From Pseudobacter sp. (GTDB taxonomy: Bacteria > Bacteroidota > Bacteroidia > Chitinophagales > Chitinophagaceae), in contig JAFIGX010000019.1 of the NCBI GenBank assembly GCA_017849455.1, positions 1 through 64,000 of the forward strand: a stretch of 64,000 nt of DNA. Reading direction: 5' to 3'. The stretch's first letter is position 1, and the number at the start of each line of letters is the position of its first letter. The notes beneath the pieces were generated by a model. The model saw only the letters and a program-made list of their open reading frames with translations. It had not been told where the DNA came from and ran no database searches. Positions 25,867 through 33,975 of this stretch are shown in pieces. The position numbers and the translations under genes are program-made.

Positions 25867-26973
25867 TCAGGCCAGTCTTATTTTGAATTTCCTGATACTG
25901 AGCACCAGGAAGAATAATGTCATGCCTGCCAGGATCAGTGTTTCCTTCCAGATCGCCCCCAGCCCGAGCCCTTTGATCATGACCGACCTTGCGATCTCAT
26001 AATACCATCTCGCAGGCACCAGGTGTGAGATGATGCGCAGGGGCAGCGGCATATTCTCGATGGGGAACATAAAACCGCTCAGCAGCACCGTGGGCAGGAA
26101 AAGCCCCGTGAGTGAAATGAACATCGCTGTTTGCTGTGAATTGGTGGCGGAAGAGATCAGCAGCCCGAGTGACAAAGTAGTGAGCGTAAAGAGAACGCTT
26201 TCGCCGATCAGCAGGAGCAGGCTTCCGTTGATCGGCACATCCAGTACAAAAACACTCAGCAGGAGGATGGTGGTGATATTGATCATGGATAACAGGAGGT
26301 ACGGGACGGCCTTCGCCACGATGATCTTCAGCGGTCGCACCGGCGATACCAGCATGACCTCCATGGTGCCCATCTCCTTTTCACGAACGATGGTGATGGC
26401 CGTCATCATGGTGCAGACCAGCATCAGCACCAGGGCCATTACACCGGGCACGAAGTTGTAAGCGCCTTTCAATTGTGGATTGTACAACATCCGCATTTCC
26501 GTATCGATCGTATAGGGCAACCGGCGATCGCCTGTTATCCGGCTCTGGTAATCCTTGATGATGGAGGTAGCATAATTCACGAGCGTAGTGGCCACATTGG
26601 GATCGGAAGCATCGGCCACCAATTGCACCTGCGCCGTATTGAAATGTTGCAGGTCGTTATTGAATTGTTGGGGGAATACCACGACCAGCTTGATCTTTCC
26701 TTCCCGGAACGCTTCTTCGATATCGCGGTAGGAATGCAGGTCGGCGGCGATATCGAAATAACGGCTTGCATTCAGCTCGCTGCGGATGGCGGTACTGGCA
26801 ATATCATTGGCATTGTCGAGCACCGCGATCCTCGAATTCTTCACTTCATTGGTGAGGGCAAAGCCAAAGATCAGGATCTGCATCACAGGCATGCCGAGCA
26901 GGATGAACATCGTGCGCTTATCGCGCAGGATATGGTGAAATTCTTTTTTGACGAAGGATAAGAACTGTTTCAT
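25867..26973 (-). CDS. ABC-2 type efflux permease (first)
   Basis: Membrane permease of 368 residues with the same plan as its downstream neighbour: one N-terminal helix, a periplasmic loop and a C-terminal helical bundle, with EKEMGTMEVMLVSPVRP as coupling segment. It resembles YbhS. The pair with the downstream permease suggests a heterodimeric drug or lipid exporter. It is separated from the ATPase genes by a family C repeat. Confidence 0.9.
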   Translation of the reverse strand: MKQFLSFVKKEFHHILRDKRTMFILLGMPVMQILIFGFALTNEVKNSRIAVLDNANDIASTAIRSELNASRYFDIAADLHSYRDIEEAFREGKIKLVVVFPQQFNNDLQHFNTAQVQLVADASDPNVATTLVNYATSIIKDYQSRITGDRRLPYTIDTEMRMLYNPQLKGAYNFVPGVMALVLMLVCTMMTAITIVREKEMGTMEVMLVSPVRPLKIIVAKAVPYLLLSMINITTILLLSVFVLDVPINGSLLLLIGESVLFTLTTLSLGLLISSATNSQQTAMFISLTGLFLPTVLLSGFMFPIENMPLPLRIISHLVPARWYYEIARSVMIKGLGLGAIWKETLILAGMTLFFLVLSIRKFKIRLA

Positions 26974-26996
26974 TTAATCGAGTATTGTTGTTCTGG

Positions 26997-27069
26997 TGAT
27001 AGGTTGATAAGGTGATGCAATCCCAGTGATGTCCTTGTCAACTTGTAAACCTGTTAACCTGTCAACCTA
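26997..27069. repeat. Dispersed repeat, family C, copy 1
   Basis: Left arm TGATAGGTTGATAAGGTG (26997-27014) faces a right arm (27033-27069) made of CAACTTGTAAACCTGT and AACCTGTCAACCTAG units. The final CTAG contains the stop codon of the ABC ATPase gene (27069-27067). Similar units occur at 58298-58411 and inside aroA at 55042-55073. Confidence 0.75.
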
Positions 27070-27813
27070 GTCCGCGCTCCGTGTTGCTTTCCGGGCCAGC
27101 TTCAGGAATACTTCGTCCATGGAAGCAGCATTCATCGACCGTTTCAGCTCCCCTGGCGAACCGAGTGCTTCCACCCGCCCATCGACCATGATGGAAATGC
27201 GGTCGCAGTATTCGGCCTCATCCATATAGTGTGTGGTGACGAAAACAGTGATGCCCACTTCGGCAGCTTCATAGATCATATTCCAGAACTCCCTTCTTGT
27301 TACAGGGTCTACTCCACCGGTCGGCTCATCGAGGAATACGATCTGTGGTTCATGGAAGATCGCCACGGAGAATGCCAGTTTCTGTTTCCAGCCCAGTGGC
27401 AGCGAGCCCACCAGTTTGTTGGCTTCCTGTTCCAGGTGCAGTTGTTTCAGCAGCCTGGCCGTTTTCTCTTTGATGAAGGCATTGCTTTTGCCATAGATCC
27501 CGGCATAGAAGCGGATATTTTCCCTGATGGTGAGGTCTTCATAAAGGGAGAATTTCTGGCTCATATAGCCGATATTCTTTTTGATGTCTTCCGTTTGCCG
27601 GTATACATCGAAGCCAGCTACCGTGGCTTTTCCTTCGGTGGGGATCGATAGTCCGCAGAGCATGCGCATGGCCGTCGTTTTACCGGCGCCGTTAGCTCCC
27701 AGGAACCCGAATATCTCCCCTTTATGAACGTTGAACGTGATATCGTCCACTGCCTTGAAATCACCAAACTTCTTGGTGAGATGTTCTGCTGTTATGATGT
27801 AATCGGAGCTCAT
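27067..27813 (-). CDS. ABC transporter ATP-binding protein (second)
   Basis: Nucleotide-binding protein of 248 residues. Walker A GANGAGKTT, Q-loop YMSQKFSL, a degenerate signature VGSLPLGWKQKLAF in place of LSGGQ, Walker B IVFLDEPTGGVD and the switch His in VTTHYMDEAE are visible. It corresponds to one half of E. coli YbhF, which is a fusion of two such domains. It starts 3 nt after the stop of the other ATPase gene. Confidence 0.93.
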   Translation of the reverse strand: MSSDYIITAEHLTKKFGDFKAVDDITFNVHKGEIFGFLGANGAGKTTAMRMLCGLSIPTEGKATVAGFDVYRQTEDIKKNIGYMSQKFSLYEDLTIRENIRFYAGIYGKSNAFIKEKTARLLKQLHLEQEANKLVGSLPLGWKQKLAFSVAIFHEPQIVFLDEPTGGVDPVTRREFWNMIYEAAEVGITVFVTTHYMDEAEYCDRISIMVDGRVEALGSPGELKRSMNAASMDEVFLKLARKATRSAD

Positions 27814-27816
27814 GGA

Positions 27817-28779
27817 TCAATTTTTCATTAATGCCATAAAACAGTCTTCTATATTGGGTTGGATGGTGCATACTTCCGCGGAATGATGGCCATGCTGTTC
27901 GAGAAAGCTGCGCAGTTGCTCCTCCCGGTAGCCGGCCTTCATCACCAGATGATGATATTCCCCGAAAGGATAGCAGTCTTCCACGTCTTCATATTGTTTG
28001 AGGTCGTTCTGCAAACGCAACATCTGTTGTGCCTTGATAGCGAGCAGGGGTCGGTTATATTGTCCGATGATGGCCTGCGGCGTATCGACCGAGAGAAGCT
28101 GGCCGTTCTGTATCAGCGCTACCCGGTCGCACAGACCGGCTTCATCCATATAAGGTGTCGATACCAGAATGGTGATACCCTGTGCTTTGAGCTGTTTCAA
28201 CATATCCCAGAATTCCTTCCGTGATACCACATCGACCCCCGTGGTAGGTTCATCGAGGAACAGAACGACAGGCCGGTGGATCAACGCACAACTCAGCGCC
28301 AGCTTTTGTTTCATCCCACCTGATAATTTTCCTGCTCTCCTCTCCTTGAATTTTTCGATCTGTGAGTAGATGTCTTTGATTAGGTCATAGTTCTCTTCGA
28401 TGGTGGTGTTGAAGATCGTGGCAAAGAATTCCAGGTTCTCTGCCACGGTGAGGTCCTGGTATAATGAAAAACGGCCAGGCATATATCCAACCTCCTTGCG
28501 GATGGCCTTGTATTCTTTCACGATATCATGACCATTTACGATGGCGCTGCCTCCATCGGGCAGGAGCAGTGTGGTGAGAATGCGGAAGAGAGAGGTTTTA
28601 CCAGCGCCATCCGGGCCGATGATCCCGAACATCTCCCCTTTTTTTACCTCGAAGGAGACGCCGCGGAGGGCTTGCACCGTTTCTTTGTTGGAGCCATAAT
28701 GCTTTACGATATTTTCCACCACCACTGCCCCATCGCCGGGCGATCCGTTCGGTTTTTTATTTAAAAATGACTTCTCCAT
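27817..28779 (-). CDS. ABC transporter ATP-binding protein (first)
   Basis: Nucleotide-binding protein of 320 residues from MEKSFLNKKPNG. Walker A GPDGAGKTS, signature LSGGMKQKLALS, Walker B VVLFLDEPTTGVD and a switch region STPYMDEAG in place of the usual His are visible. A C-terminal extension of about 80 residues follows. The ATG at 28779 is chosen because a longer form (from 28806) would overlap the upstream gene by 50 nt; even so 23 nt overlap remains, indicating coupling. The lost switch His suggests asymmetric ATPase sites in the pair; this is inference. Confidence 0.9.
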   Translation of the reverse strand: MEKSFLNKKPNGSPGDGAVVVENIVKHYGSNKETVQALRGVSFEVKKGEMFGIIGPDGAGKTSLFRILTTLLLPDGGSAIVNGHDIVKEYKAIRKEVGYMPGRFSLYQDLTVAENLEFFATIFNTTIEENYDLIKDIYSQIEKFKERRAGKLSGGMKQKLALSCALIHRPVVLFLDEPTTGVDVVSRKEFWDMLKQLKAQGITILVSTPYMDEAGLCDRVALIQNGQLLSVDTPQAIIGQYNRPLLAIKAQQMLRLQNDLKQYEDVEDCYPFGEYHHLVMKAGYREEQLRSFLEQHGHHSAEVCTIQPNIEDCFMALMKN

Positions 28780-29719
28780 ACATACCGATTTTAATGTAAC
28801 CGTCATTTTTGACTTTGATCTTAATGGCGTACACGAGGTTCGCGCGCTCTTCTTTGGTCTGGATGGTCTTGGGAGTGAATTCAGCCTTATCGGATATCCA
28901 GGTAATGGTCCCCGTTAGCTCACGGTAATTCCTGGCCCCATCGTCGATGAGCACCCTTACCGGCTGATTGAGCTTTACCTGTGATAGCTGTGCGCCGGTG
29001 ATATAGGCGCGAAGGGTCATGGTAGACAGATCAGCGATCTTGTAGAGGGCTTTGCCGGCGGCCGTCATTTCCCCGGCTTCTGCATATTTGGTGATCACGG
29101 TACCGGCCACCGGGTTCACGATGCTGGCGCGTTTCAACTGGTCGTCGAGTTGGGCCACCCGTTTTTCCAATGGCTTTCCTTCACTGAGGATGCTCCTGTT
29201 CTGGGTGGAGACATTGCTGCGCTGAACATTGATCTGCTGTTGGGTGACCGACATCTGTTTTTTCACTACATCGATCTGTGCATTGAGATCGTCGAGCTGT
29301 TTGGCGGTGGCGGCATCGCTTTTGATCAGGGCTTCGGTGCGTTTGCGTTCATACAGCAGGTTTTCGAGCTGCGATTGCTGAACCGTGAGCTGGTCCTGCA
29401 ATAGTTTCACCTGCGGGGCCAAGTCGGACGTTTTTTCGCGGAGCGCATCGATACTGGCTTTCACCTGTTCTTTCTGCAGGGAAAGATTTTCTGCGTCGAT
29501 GGTGCCGATGGTCCTGTCTTTGGGAATGGAATCGCCTTCTTCAACCTGGAATGTCAGCAGCTTTCCGGTCAATTCCGCCGATACGATCACTTCATCCACT
29601 TCAAAAGTGCCTGATGCATCGAAGGTCTGTTTATTACCTTGACAGGCTGCCAGCAATCCTGCCATCAATACGGGAATAAGCATCTTTTGCATAGAAAAAT
29701 ATTTTTTGCGTTTGGTCAT
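28757..29719 (-). CDS. HlyD-family membrane fusion lipoprotein of the efflux operon
   Basis: Periplasmic adaptor of about 320 residues linking the ABC exporter to TolC. The start is ATG at 29719, 1 nt after the tolC stop; the ATG at 29692 is an alternative. A lipobox LAAC (MAGLLAACQGN) gives a lipidated protein. The lipoyl/barrel halves (GKLLTFQVEEGDSI and NPVAGTVITKYAEAGEM) flank a coiled coil of about 130 residues. It resembles E. coli YbhG. Its end overlaps the first ATPase gene. Confidence 0.9.
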   Translation of the reverse strand: MTKRKKYFSMQKMLIPVLMAGLLAACQGNKQTFDASGTFEVDEVIVSAELTGKLLTFQVEEGDSIPKDRTIGTIDAENLSLQKEQVKASIDALREKTSDLAPQVKLLQDQLTVQQSQLENLLYERKRTEALIKSDAATAKQLDDLNAQIDVVKKQMSVTQQQINVQRSNVSTQNRSILSEGKPLEKRVAQLDDQLKRASIVNPVAGTVITKYAEAGEMTAAGKALYKIADLSTMTLRAYITGAQLSQVKLNQPVRVLIDDGARNYRELTGTITWISDKAEFTPKTIQTKEERANLVYAIKIKVKNDGYIKIGMYGEVIFK

Positions 29720-29720
29720 T

Positions 29721-31016
29721 TTATTGGTTGCCTGATATGGTTTGATAATTGATCTGCGCCTGTAACAGTTGAAGGCGATGGGTGATGAGCTGCAGCCGGG
29801 CCTGATCCTCCGCATTCACTTCCCGGAGAAAATCATTGGCCGTGATCACACCGTTTTCCAGTTGTGCGTTGGCAGCTTCTTTCACCCGAACACGGATATC
29901 GATGATCTGCTGATCGGTGTTGATAAGCTGTTCGAGTTTAGCGAGGTCCGATTGCTGTTGCTTCAGTTGGGTGTTGGTGTTGAGCAGGAACAGGTCTTTC
30001 TGAACGTCCACCATCTTCTGGTTCAGTGAGAGTAGCTGTTTTTCTTTCCTGGAAGTATACAATCCTCCGAGCGACCAGTTCAGGCGGATGCCTCCAATAT
30101 AGAACCAATCGAACTGGTTCTTCAGCATATTCAGGCCGGGCCTTCCATATCCACCCTGCACGAATAAACTGGTGCGTGGCCTGTTCTTCGCATCGATCAG
30201 TTGGTCTTGTACTTTGAAGAGACTGTCCTGGTACGTGAACAACTTCATCTCCGGCCGGTTGATCCCTGCGGCCAAAGCGTAAGTGACCGTGGGTGTGATC
30301 AGTTGTATGCCGGCAGGCAGCTCACGGCCAAGGAAAAGCGACAATACATCTACCAATCCCTTTCTGTTGGCCTGCAGCTCGATGGTACGCTGATCGTTCT
30401 TCAGCAACTCCGCTTCCAGCACGAGTTGGTTGGAGCGGAGCGCAGTACCGTTTTGTACCTGTGCGGAGACGCGCTGGATGCCGAGGCGAAGATCTTTCTT
30501 CAACAGTTCGGTTTGTTTGAGCTGTTCATCCACCAGCAGGATGCCCAGGTACAATTGATTGATCCTTTCTTTCAGCTTGTACAATTCCACTTCTGCTTTC
30601 TGGTCTTCCACGAGCCCGTTCACCTGTTGCATATTCTTCTGGGCGGCCATGCTGCCACCATCGTAGAGCAATTGTGAGACTTCCGCCGTGATCTTGTACT
30701 GGTCTTTCGAAGGGTCTTCGATATTGATACCGGGTATTTTCACCGGCACGCTGGTCACGGCGGATTGATAGGTAGCCTGACCGGCAATATTGAGCTGCGG
30801 CAGGTATCCCTTACCGATATTTTCGATGGTGAGTGCGGCAGTCTGTTGCACAAGTCCTTTCTGCCGGATCATTGGGTAATGCTGCTGCGCCAGTTGGTAG
30901 GCTTGCTCAAGGGTAAGCGTGGTATTGTCTTGCCCGAACGCGGAGGAAACGGTCAAAAGGAAAATGAACATTCTCCATTTAACCATCTTGTTTAACCATT
31001 TAGTCAATGCCTGCAT
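29721..31016 (-). CDS. TolC-family outer membrane efflux protein
   Basis: Outer-membrane channel of 431 residues. The OEP pattern of two coiled-coil halves is seen (LTLEQAYQLAQQHYPMIRQ near the N-terminus and ENGVITANDFLREVNAEDQA in the second half). The start is uncertain: ATG at 31016, 30986 or 30971 all give a signal peptide ending SSAFG-QD. The first codons of the longest form contain two TTTAACCA operator-like repeats (30978-30998), which favours a later start with the operator in the leader. Confidence 0.88.
   Translation of the reverse strand: MQALTKWLNKMVKWRMFIFLLTVSSAFGQDNTTLTLEQAYQLAQQHYPMIRQKGLVQQTAALTIENIGKGYLPQLNIAGQATYQSAVTSVPVKIPGINIEDPSKDQYKITAEVSQLLYDGGSMAAQKNMQQVNGLVEDQKAEVELYKLKERINQLYLGILLVDEQLKQTELLKKDLRLGIQRVSAQVQNGTALRSNQLVLEAELLKNDQRTIELQANRKGLVDVLSLFLGRELPAGIQLITPTVTYALAAGINRPEMKLFTYQDSLFKVQDQLIDAKNRPRTSLFVQGGYGRPGLNMLKNQFDWFYIGGIRLNWSLGGLYTSRKEKQLLSLNQKMVDVQKDLFLLNTNTQLKQQQSDLAKLEQLINTDQQIIDIRVRVKEAANAQLENGVITANDFLREVNAEDQARLQLITHRLQLLQAQINYQTISGNQ
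30978..30998. promoter_or_regulatory. TetR operator-like direct repeat at the tolC start
   Basis: Two TTTAACCA octamers (30978-30985 and 30991-30998) have a 13-bp period, followed by a weak inverted half-site GTCAAT. The arrangement repeats that of the tetR promoter (31645-31675), so the same regulator probably binds both. Confidence 0.55.
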
Positions 31017-31024
31017 AAAAAAAA

Positions 31025-31642
31025 TTATTTACGTATGGAATCGATGATGAATTGGGCCACGCTTGTTTTTCGTTGCTCCATCACCTGTTTGAATTGTGCT
31101 TCACTCAAATTGAACACCAGCTTTGCCATGGGTTTGGCCGCGAAAGGGAATACACACATGGAGACCATATTCAATATCAGCTCCAGGGGGTTGATGGGTT
31201 TGATGATACCTTTGGCCGCTTCTTTTCTCACCTGCGCAGCCAGCTTTTCGACAGGAGGTTTTTCACCGCCCCAGATCTTCTCGAGGAATTTGGCTCCATC
31301 CTGTTTGTGCATTTCAGTGAGGATGAAAGTGGGCAGGTAAGGATTCTCGCTCAGCATATTCATATAGGTGGTGGTGAATGCCCGGATCTTATCGAACAGG
31401 GGTTGCTCCGATTCGAAGAGCATGGACACCCTGGGCATGAACCGTGCAGCGGCATCGAGGAAGATCACTTCGAACAATTTGTTCTTGTTTCTGAAATAGT
31501 AATGCAGCAACGCTTTGTTGATCCCTGCTTTATCGGCAATGTCCTGCATCCTGGCCCCTGCCATTCCCTGCTCCATGAAAACTGCCCTGGCCGCTTCGAG
31601 TATCTTCTGCTCCGTAGTTTGATCTTTTTGTTTTTTGTTCAT
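31025..31642 (-). CDS. TetR/AcrR family regulator of the efflux operon
   Basis: A 205-residue repressor. The N-terminal helix-turn-helix (about 8-55; ILEAARAVFMEQGMAGARMQDIADKAGINKALLHYYF) is classic TetR. The C-terminal ligand-binding domain is variable and ends in QFIIDSIRK. It is the first gene of the operon, 8 nt before tolC, like CecR upstream of ybhG in E. coli. Operator-like repeats lie directly upstream and imply autoregulation. Confidence 0.92.
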   Translation of the reverse strand: MNKKQKDQTTEQKILEAARAVFMEQGMAGARMQDIADKAGINKALLHYYFRNKNKLFEVIFLDAAARFMPRVSMLFESEQPLFDKIRAFTTTYMNMLSENPYLPTFILTEMHKQDGAKFLEKIWGGEKPPVEKLAAQVRKEAAKGIIKPINPLELILNMVSMCVFPFAAKPMAKLVFNLSEAQFKQVMEQRKTSVAQFIIDSIRK

Positions 31643-31644
31643 GA

Positions 31645-31684
31645 TTTAACCAGATAGTTTAACCAAATAGTTAAAACAAAACTA
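31645..31684 (-). promoter_or_regulatory. tetR promoter with overlapping operator
   Basis: The -7 box TAGTTTTG lies at 31684-31677 on the minus strand. Immediately downstream are two TTTAACCA octamers (plus strand 31645-31652 and 31658-31665, 13-bp period) and the palindrome TTTAAC-N6-GTTAAA (31658-31675). The site covers the probable transcription start and leader, as expected of an autorepressor. Confidence 0.65.
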
Positions 31685-31710
31685 ATCTAAATATCCATTA
31701 CCTGGAGCAC

Positions 31711-31814
31711 GATTTTGGGATTTAAAGTATTGGGAGGGTATCTCGTTGATTTTCAGAAAATCGTTCTTAAAAAAATTTCCATCTTTCCTCCTGATCCTTT
31801 AAATCCCAAAAATC
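31711..31814. repeat. Long imperfect inverted repeat, family E
   Basis: Arms of 27 and 28 nt (31711-31737 and 31787-31814, built on GATTTTGGGATTTAAAG and its complement) match at about 24 positions. An inner palindrome GATTTTCAGAAAATC adds a second stem. It lies 14 nt past the hmgA stop and may act as its terminator or may be a mobile-repeat relic. Confidence 0.7.
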
Positions 31815-31828
31815 ATGGTTCAGACAAT

Positions 31829-32986
31829 TTACTCTGCCCAGCTCATCGTATAATTCGGATTTTCAATGCCCAATGCTTCCCGCGTCAATTGCAGCGGATG
31901 GAAGGTATCGACCATCACGGCCAGTTCTTTGGTCTCTTTGGCGCCGATGCTTTTCTCCACCGCTCCCGGATGCGGGCCATGCGGAATACCGGCGGGATGC
32001 AAGGTGATCATGCCACGGGTCACATTCTTGCGGCTCATGAAATCCCCGTCTACATAATACAATACTTCATCGCTGTCGATATTGCTATGGTTATAGGGAG
32101 CGGGAATAGCCTGGGGATGGTAGTCGAACAACCTCGGACAAAAAGAACAGACCACAAAGTTGTTGGCCTCGAAGGTCTGGTGTACAGGTGGTGGCTGATG
32201 CACACGGCCAGTGATCGGTTCGAAATCGTGGATGCTGAATGCAAATGGATAACAATATCCGTCCCACCCTACGATATCGAATGGATGGTGGGCATAATGC
32301 AGGCCATAGAGAATGCCTTTCTTTTTCGTGCGGATGAGAAAATCGCCTTTCTCATCGAAAGTAGGCAGGTTGGAAGGCGGCCGGATATCCCTTTCGCAAT
32401 ACGGCGAGTGCTCCAGCAATTGCCCGTATTTGCTCAGGTATTTTTTGGGGAAGCGGATGGGGCTGAAGGATTCCACGATGAACAAACGGTTATGGTTATC
32501 CTTGAAATGGATCTGGTAGATTGTGCCTCTCGGTATCACCAGGTAATCGCCGTACGAGAACGGCAACTCACCATACATGGTGCGCAATACTCCGCTGCCT
32601 TCATGCACGAAGATCATTTCATCGGCATCGGCATTCTTGTAAAAATAATTGCCTGTTCCTCCTTCCGGCGCTGCCAGTACGAGGTGACAATCGTTGTTCA
32701 CCAACACCGCTTTGCGGCTTTGCAGGTAGTCTTTTTCAGGTGCGATCCTGAAACCATCGAAGCTCCTGTGCTTGAGCATTTTTTCTTCCGCCACCTGCGG
32801 CATTATATTCACCGGTTCATCCGTTTTAATGATCTGTGTGGGCGGATGGGTATGATACAACAAGGAATAATCGTTTGAAAACCCTTCGGTTGAAAACAAT
32901 TGTTCGGAATACAGGCCCCCGTCCGGCTTGCGGAACTGGGTATGACGTTTATGGGGAATATGCCCGAGTTTATGATAGTAAGCCAT
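31829..32986 (-). CDS. hmgA: Homogentisate 1,2-dioxygenase
   Basis: Non-haem Fe(II) dioxygenase that opens the ring of homogentisate in phenylalanine and tyrosine degradation. It has 385 residues, short for the family but usual for the bacterial-type enzyme. The cupin core is clear: DADEMIFVHEGSGVLRTMYGELPFSYGDYLVIPRGTIY, and the late HPAGIPHGPHPGAVEKSIG holds the iron-binding His and Glu residues. No other genes of the pathway lie in the window. A 336-nt region with a possible small peptide gene lies upstream. Confidence 0.93.
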   Translation of the reverse strand: MAYYHKLGHIPHKRHTQFRKPDGGLYSEQLFSTEGFSNDYSLLYHTHPPTQIIKTDEPVNIMPQVAEEKMLKHRSFDGFRIAPEKDYLQSRKAVLVNNDCHLVLAAPEGGTGNYFYKNADADEMIFVHEGSGVLRTMYGELPFSYGDYLVIPRGTIYQIHFKDNHNRLFIVESFSPIRFPKKYLSKYGQLLEHSPYCERDIRPPSNLPTFDEKGDFLIRTKKKGILYGLHYAHHPFDIVGWDGYCYPFAFSIHDFEPITGRVHQPPPVHQTFEANNFVVCSFCPRLFDYHPQAIPAPYNHSNIDSDEVLYYVDGDFMSRKNVTRGMITLHPAGIPHGPHPGAVEKSIGAKETKELAVMVDTFHPLQLTREALGIENPNYTMSWAE

Positions 32987-33147
32987 GAGAATGCGTTTTT
33001 TGAAATTTTAAAATTGGTGATCTGCCATCGCCTTCGGGGATTGACGCTTTACCATAGGCGCCTACGCTAATGCTTCGACGCCCGATGCGGTTAAGCTCAG
33101 GTCTTGTTCAATGATTGATGATGCGATGATCGGTTAACAGAGATCGT

Positions 33148-33240
33148 TTATCGCCCGTCCAGTTCCAGGGAGACCATCAGGAAATAATATTTCCAGCGAC
33201 GCTTATCGATCCAATAGGTAAAATTGCGGAAGAATGGCAT
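33148..33240 (-). CDS. Possible 30-residue aromatic-rich peptide upstream of hmgA
   Basis: An ATG at 33240 opens a 30-codon frame (MPFFRNFTYWIDKRRWKYYF, then ten more residues) with nine aromatic residues. A near-consensus box TACCTTTA lies about 20 nt upstream. It is 161 nt before hmgA on the same strand. No terminator hairpin follows, so it is not a clear attenuator. It may be a small membrane peptide, a leader, or chance. The rest of 32987-33322 shows no gene. Confidence 0.25.
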   Translation of the reverse strand: MPFFRNFTYWIDKRRWKYYFLMVSLELDGR

Positions 33241-33288
33241 AGCATTTTTGATCGTATTATAAAGGTAAGCTATTTTATACCGATTTTT

Positions 33289-33312
33289 GCGGGCCGGGCG
33301 TGCCCGGCCCGC
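33289..33312. repeat. Perfect GC palindrome before the YfcE-like gene
   Basis: GCGGGCCGGGC-GT-GCCCGGCCCGC: an 11-bp perfect stem with a 2-nt loop, ending 10 nt before the ATG at 33323. It would cover the ribosome entry site of that message. No proper T run follows on either strand. Confidence 0.75.
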
Positions 33313-33322
33313 AATTTTCAAT

Positions 33323-33817
33323 ATGACACGCATAGGTTTGATCTCAGATACGCACCGTTACCTCGATCCCGCTGTTCTCACCCATTTCAGGGACTGCGAT
33401 GAGATCTGGCATGCCGGGGATTTCGGTACCCTCTCCCTGGCCCAAGAACTGGCTGCCTTCAAACCCCTTCGCGGTGTGTACGGCAATATAGATGGACAGG
33501 ACATCCGCAGCGTCTATCCCGAAAAACTCCGCTGGACCTGCGAAGGCTTGGAAGTGTTCATGACGCATATCGGCGGTTATCCTCCCCGTTACAATCCCGC
33601 GGTCAGAAAAGAGCTTATCGCCCATCCCCCCAAACTCTTCATCTGTGGGCATTCCCATATACTCAAAGTGATATATGACGAACAATTGCAATGTCTTCAC
33701 ATGAATCCCGGGGCAGCCGGTAAAGAAGGCTGGCATAAAGTGCGTACGCTCATTACGTTCGTGATCGACGGGAAAGACATGAAAGACTGCAAGGTGATCG
33801 AGCTCGGCAAAAAATAA
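33323..33817 (+). CDS. YfcE/MJ0936-type metallophosphoesterase
   Basis: Calcineurin-like phosphodiesterase of 164 residues from MTRIGLISDTH; an earlier in-frame ATG would read through the upstream palindrome. Metal ligands are visible in LISDTHRYL (D, H), IWHAGDFG (D), GVYGNIDG (N), and ICGHSHILK plus the GH pair. Family members hydrolyse phosphodiesters in vitro; the natural substrate is usually unknown. Confidence 0.9.
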   Translation: MTRIGLISDTHRYLDPAVLTHFRDCDEIWHAGDFGTLSLAQELAAFKPLRGVYGNIDGQDIRSVYPEKLRWTCEGLEVFMTHIGGYPPRYNPAVRKELIAHPPKLFICGHSHILKVIYDEQLQCLHMNPGAAGKEGWHKVRTLITFVIDGKDMKDCKVIELGKK

Positions 33818-33975
33818 TATACAGCACCCGCATCCCGACCAACCTTTTGCGCAAATTATCGTAACTTATAAAGGGCCCCGGTTCTCCTGGTCCGCTCCCT
33901 GCCGGGACCTCGTTAACCAACTAACATTTTACTCCTATTGCCGCCATTTTACAAAAAGGGATTGGTAAAAGGTCA

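Noticed and set aside
31715..32878. 387-codon open frame on the plus strand over hmgA
   Set aside because: Antisense shadow of homogentisate dioxygenase; begins inside the family E repeat.
32987..33322. tRNA or other stable RNA in a gene-poor gap
   Set aside because: No cloverleaf arms or TTC loop pattern could be found on either strand; only a short peptide frame and a GC palindrome are visible.
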